Of a stretch of DNA of 64,000 nt, positions 60,259 to 64,000 are shown piece after piece; positions within the stretch are counted from its first letter, which is position 1; every line of letters starts with the position of its first letter. The stretch comes from Flavobacterium sp. Its GTDB lineage: Bacteria > Bacteroidota > Bacteroidia > Flavobacteriales > Flavobacteriaceae. The position numbers were made by a program, and so were the translations under genes. The stretch is from positions 124,001-188,000 of the forward strand of contig JADBYA010000030.1 of assembly GCA_020403245.1 (NCBI GenBank), given 5' to 3'. The notes beneath the pieces are model-generated. The model had not been told where the DNA came from and made no database searches. It was given only the letters and a program-made list of their open reading frames with translations.

Positions 60259-63200
60259 ATGTACTCAAAATTTATTCATAGACCCGTTCTATCGATTGTT
60301 ATTTCATTAATGATTGTGCTATTAGGCGCATTGGCATTGACCCAATTACCAATGACTCAATTTCCCGATATTGCACCACCCGAAGTTACCGTTACCACTA
60401 AATATACTGGTGCCAATGCCGAAGCCTGTGTAAAAGCAGTGGTTACCACTCTTGAACGCGCCGTTAACGGTGTGCCTGGCATGGCATATATGTCTTCTGT
60501 CTCTGGAAATGATGGAACTAGCGTAATCAATATTATATTTAAAGCAGGAACCGATCCCGAAATCGCTGCTGTAAATGTGCAAAACAGAGTTTCTTCTGTT
60601 TTAGACGAGCTGCCCGAGGAAGTAATTAAATCGGGGGTTATTGTTGAAAAAGTTCAAAATAGTATGCTTTTGTATTTAAATATTTTGAGCTCTGACCCTA
60701 CTTTGGACGAAAAATTTCTATTCAATTTTGCCGATATTAATATTATTCCCGAGCTTAAACGTATTGATGGTGTGGGCTTTGCCGATATTATGGGACAACG
60801 AGAATATGCGATGCGTGTTTGGTTAAATCCAGTAAAAATGGCGGCTTACAATATTTCTACTGAAGACGTTATTCAAAGTTTAAAACAGCAAAACATAGAA
60901 GCAGCACCAGGAAAAGTAGGGGAAAGTTCGGGTAAAATAGAGCAGTCACTGCAATATGTGGTGAAATATACCGGAAAGTATAATACCAAAGAGCAATATG
61001 AAAATGTAGTTATTAAACGTGATTTTCAAGGCGAACTGTTGCGTTTAAAAGACATAGCCGATGTAGAATTTGGCTCTCTAGATTATGATGTGCTTTCAAA
61101 AGAAAACGGAAAACCATCGGCAGCTATTGTATTAAAACAACGTCCGGGTAGTAATGCAAGCGATGTGATTGCAAATATCAAAAGTAAGATGGACGAACTA
61201 AAACAATCGTTTCCAGCAGGAATTACTTATACTTACAGTTACGATGTCTCTAGTTTCTTGAACGCTTCAGTTGAAGGCGTTATCTACACATTAATAGAAG
61301 CATTTTTATTAGTAGCATTGGTAGTATTTATTTTCCTTGGCGATTTTCGTTCTACTATAATTCCAGCCATTGCAGTGCCAGTTTCGCTTATTGGAACTTT
61401 TTTCTTCATGCAATTATTTGGCTTTTCTATTAACTTAATTACTCTATTTGCCCTGGTGTTAGCCATCGGTATTGTGGTGGATAATGCTATTGTAGTAGTC
61501 GAAGCTGTGCATGCCAAAATGGAAGAAGAACATCTCGGCCCCAAAACTGCAACCGAACGAGCCATGGATGAAATAGGTGGTGCTATTATTGCTATCACGT
61601 TAGTAATGTCGGCCGTGTTTATTCCAGTGGCATTTCTTCCCGGACCTGTGGGTGTTTTCTTCCGTCAATTTTCGGTAACAATGGCTATTTCTATTGTACT
61701 TTCGGGGATTATTGCGTTAACATTAACACCTGCTTTGTGTGCTATGTTATTAAAAAATATGCACGGACATATAAGTAAGAAAACAATAATCAATCGTTTT
61801 ATTGATGCCTTTAATACGCAATACAATAAAATAGCACTACGTTATAGACGCATTTTAGAGTTGATTGTAAACAGACGTTCGGTAACGATTATTAGTTTGT
61901 TAGTTTTTTGTTTCCTCACATTTGGATTAGGAAAAATACTTCCGGGTGGATTTATTCCTAATGAAGACCAAGGAACTATTTATGCCAGTATCACCACACC
62001 ATCTGGAGCCACATTAGAGCGTTCAGAAAATGCAGTCGATGCCATCCAAGAAGTGGCCATGAAAAACGAAAGTGTTGCTTCTGTATCTTCCTTGGCAGGA
62101 TATAACTTTTTAACCGATGGAACCGGGGCTTCTTTTGGAATGAACTTAATTAGTTTAAAAAGTTGGAACGAACGAAGTGGCATAACCGATCAAGATATTA
62201 TTCAAGATTTAAAAGAAAAAACAAAGTTCATCAAAGATGCTAAAATCGAATTCTTTACACCGCCACCCGTTCCAGGATATGGTAATTCAAGCGGTTTTGA
62301 ACTTCGAATTCTAGATAAAACGGGTAAAAGCGATTTAAAAAAACTAGAAGAAGTGGCTACTAATTTTGCAGTAGAACTCAATAAAAATGAAGCCATAAAA
62401 AATGCATTTTCGTCCTTTGATGCTAGTTTCCCCCAATATTTAGTAAACATTGATAACACAAAAGCGGCACAAAAAGGCGTAGCTATAAACGAGATTTTAA
62501 ACACCTTGCAAACTTATTTAGGAAGTGAATATGCTACTAATTTTATTCGTTTTAATCAAATGTATAAAGTAATGGTGCAATCATCGCCTGAATTTAGAAC
62601 CAAACCCGATGACATTTTAAAGCTATATGCTAAAAACTCTGAGGGTGAAATGGTGGCAATGTCTTCCTTTTTATCTATCGAAAAAGTATATGGCCCTGAA
62701 CAAATCACTCGATATAATATGTATCCTGCAGCCATGTTAAACGGTGAGCCTAGAGAAGGTTTTAGCTCAGGACAAGCCATTGAAGCGGTGAAAACAATTG
62801 CTGCAGAGAAACTACCCAGAGGATATGGCTATGATTGGGGCGGTTCCTCTCGCGAACAAGCCAATGCTGGCAATGAAGCCGTCATAATATTCCTAATTTG
62901 TTTGTTGTTTATTTACTTTATTTTATCGGCACAATACGAAAGCTTTTTACTGCCATTACCTGTGATAATGTCCTTACCTACAGGAGTTATGGGTGCCTTT
63001 TTTCTACTGGCCGCGCTTGGACTTGAGAATAACATTTATGCACAAGTAGCCATGGTTATGCTTATTGGACTATTAGGAAAAAATGCGGTACTTATCATTG
63101 AGTTTGCCATTTTAAAACAAAAAGAAGGTCTCACGCCGCTAAAAGCGGCCATCGAAGGAGCTTCGGCACGTTTACGACCTATTTTGATGACTTCCTTTGC

Positions 63201-63417
63201 CTTTATTGCCGGACTTATTCCGCTGATGATTGCTACTGGCGCAGGTGCTATTGGTAACAGAACGATAGGAACAGCGGCGGCTGGTGGAATGCTGTTTGGA
63301 ACCCTTTTTGGTGTTCTTATTATTCCGGGCTTGTTCTTTATTTTTGCTTCCTTGGGAACTAAAAAAGAGAACAAAAACACGACTGAAATTCCGTTAATTG
63401 AAAAATCAACTACTTAA
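60259..63417 (+). CDS. RND multidrug efflux permease (HAE-1 family)
   Basis: A 1052-residue pump with 12 membrane segments and two large periplasmic loops. N-terminal FIHRPVLSIVISLMIVLLGA, VSGNDGTSVINIIF, and LIGLLGKNAVLIIEFAIL (TM10 Lys) are typical. In TM4, VLAIGIVVDNAIVVVEAV keeps the first proton-relay Asp (408) but has Asn409 where AcrB has Asp408. The start at 60259 is chosen over one at 60232 which overlaps the adaptor gene. Drives export by proton antiport. Confidence 0.94.
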   Translation: MYSKFIHRPVLSIVISLMIVLLGALALTQLPMTQFPDIAPPEVTVTTKYTGANAEACVKAVVTTLERAVNGVPGMAYMSSVSGNDGTSVINIIFKAGTDPEIAAVNVQNRVSSVLDELPEEVIKSGVIVEKVQNSMLLYLNILSSDPTLDEKFLFNFADINIIPELKRIDGVGFADIMGQREYAMRVWLNPVKMAAYNISTEDVIQSLKQQNIEAAPGKVGESSGKIEQSLQYVVKYTGKYNTKEQYENVVIKRDFQGELLRLKDIADVEFGSLDYDVLSKENGKPSAAIVLKQRPGSNASDVIANIKSKMDELKQSFPAGITYTYSYDVSSFLNASVEGVIYTLIEAFLLVALVVFIFLGDFRSTIIPAIAVPVSLIGTFFFMQLFGFSINLITLFALVLAIGIVVDNAIVVVEAVHAKMEEEHLGPKTATERAMDEIGGAIIAITLVMSAVFIPVAFLPGPVGVFFRQFSVTMAISIVLSGIIALTLTPALCAMLLKNMHGHISKKTIINRFIDAFNTQYNKIALRYRRILELIVNRRSVTIISLLVFCFLTFGLGKILPGGFIPNEDQGTIYASITTPSGATLERSENAVDAIQEVAMKNESVASVSSLAGYNFLTDGTGASFGMNLISLKSWNERSGITDQDIIQDLKEKTKFIKDAKIEFFTPPPVPGYGNSSGFELRILDKTGKSDLKKLEEVATNFAVELNKNEAIKNAFSSFDASFPQYLVNIDNTKAAQKGVAINEILNTLQTYLGSEYATNFIRFNQMYKVMVQSSPEFRTKPDDILKLYAKNSEGEMVAMSSFLSIEKVYGPEQITRYNMYPAAMLNGEPREGFSSGQAIEAVKTIAAEKLPRGYGYDWGGSSREQANAGNEAVIIFLICLLFIYFILSAQYESFLLPLPVIMSLPTGVMGAFFLLAALGLENNIYAQVAMVMLIGLLGKNAVLIIEFAILKQKEGLTPLKAAIEGASARLRPILMTSFAFIAGLIPLMIATGAGAIGNRTIGTAAAGGMLFGTLFGVLIIPGLFFIFASLGTKKENKNTTEIPLIEKSTT

Positions 63418-63422
63418 AAGAT

Positions 63423-64000
63423 ATGTTACAACTAAACAAAACAATACTGTTTATTGCTTTACTTGTTTTTAGCACAGGTTGCAAAACACCTTCTATAACG
63501 AGTAGTACTTCAAATGATAGTCAGCTCTTACCTGATTCCTTTGTCAACTCAAAAGATACGGTTACGATAGCCCATATAAAATGGGAACTTTTTTATAAGG
63601 ATAATGATTTAAAGTATTTAATTGAAACGGCTTTAAAATATAATTATGATTTGCAATTGGCGTTTCAAAAAGTAGCGATTGCCACCAATAACGTTAAATT
63701 AAGAAAAGGGGAACTACTGCCTATTTTAAACGCGGGCGTAAGTGTTGGACAACGTCGCTTTGGACTTTTCACTATGGATGGTGCCGGAAATGCTAGTACT
63801 GATATTTTACCGGGACAAGTGGTACCCGAAAATCTACCCGATTATTTCGCAGGATTTAACTCCAGTTGGGAAGCAGACGTTTGGGGCAAACTACGCAGTA
63901 ATAAAAAAGCCGCCATTGCCCGATTTAGTGCCACAATAGAAGGAAAAAATGCCATTCAAACTGCCTTGATAGCCTCGGTGGCAAGTACTTATTATGAATT
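63423..64000 (+). CDS. TolC-family outer membrane factor, cut by window end
   Basis: The first 192 codons are present, starting 5 bp after the pump gene stop. A lipoprotein signal (LLVFSTGC) is followed by IKWELFYKDNDLKYLIETAL, KYNYDLQLAFQKVAIA and FNSSWEADVWGKLRSNKKAA, all typical of the NodT/CusC group. The frame stays open to the last base of the window. It completes the three-part pump. Confidence 0.92.
   Translation, partial: MLQLNKTILFIALLVFSTGCKTPSITSSTSNDSQLLPDSFVNSKDTVTIAHIKWELFYKDNDLKYLIETALKYNYDLQLAFQKVAIATNNVKLRKGELLPILNAGVSVGQRRFGLFTMDGAGNASTDILPGQVVPENLPDYFAGFNSSWEADVWGKLRSNKKAAIARFSATIEGKNAIQTALIASVASTYYE

Overview
The window looks like chromosomal DNA of a low-GC member of the Bacteroidota, most likely a Flavobacterium or close relative. 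The evidence is the gene content (DUF5683, DUF2795, DUF4295, a two-domain LepB, a 1115-residue SecA, RND pump parts with lipoprotein signals), AT-rich spacers, and several promoters of the Bacteroidota type TTG-N17-20-TAnnTTTG. No rRNA, tRNA, CRISPR array, transposase or phage gene was seen. The taxon call is inference from gene content, not a database match.

Layout. 1-1.7 kb: end of a PLP aminotransferase and a dienoyl-CoA reductase-like SDR. 1.8-7.5 kb: parA-parB-DUF5683-dapB-lepB-wbqC, a housekeeping run interrupted between dapB and lepB by a small element with perfect 29-bp inverted repeats around a four-helix-bundle gene. 7.5-13.8 kb (minus strand): endonuclease/phosphatase-like protein, two rhomboids, mutL, ribH and a TPR membrane protein. 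13.9-22.8 kb (plus): recF, a rhodanese-thioredoxin lipoprotein, DUF2461, glycosyltransferase, asnB, murB, paiB-like, glycosyltransferase, ECF sigma factor. 22.9-32.9 kb: TonB-like protein, two serine hydrolases, S1 RNA-binding protein, a second sigma factor with a membrane partner, acyltransferase, Nudix, DUF721, and a CcrM-like adenine methyltransferase. 32.9-40.8 kb (minus): ftsY, ribosomal proteins L28 and L33, cinA, Hpt, FAH hydrolase, exonuclease, 2-oxoacid dehydrogenase E2, glycosyltransferase.

40.8-58.3 kb mixes core genes (ABC-F, methyltransferase, ABC ATPase, cobalamin adenosyltransferase, secA, glycolate oxidase-like, MFS, meaB) with accessory DNA. It holds three toxin-antitoxin loci: a RelE/ParE-like pair in a 94-bp direct repeat, a YefM-YoeB pair with TGTACA operators, and a three-gene HipBST-like operon. 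It also holds two decayed ORFs and a tandem duplication. 58.6-64 kb: a small secreted protein, then an RND efflux operon (adaptor, pump, outer membrane factor) that runs off the right edge.

The most unusual theme is the intergenic DNA. More than ten spacers hold quasi-palindromes built from short repeated words whose sequence differs at each locus. Related word-repeat DNA is also read in frame inside two genes. A tandem duplication at 43.1-43.8 kb shows that two copies of one spacer now hold different repeats, so these sequences appear to be gained or replaced. The 4.8-5.2 kb element is the only one of them that encloses a gene.
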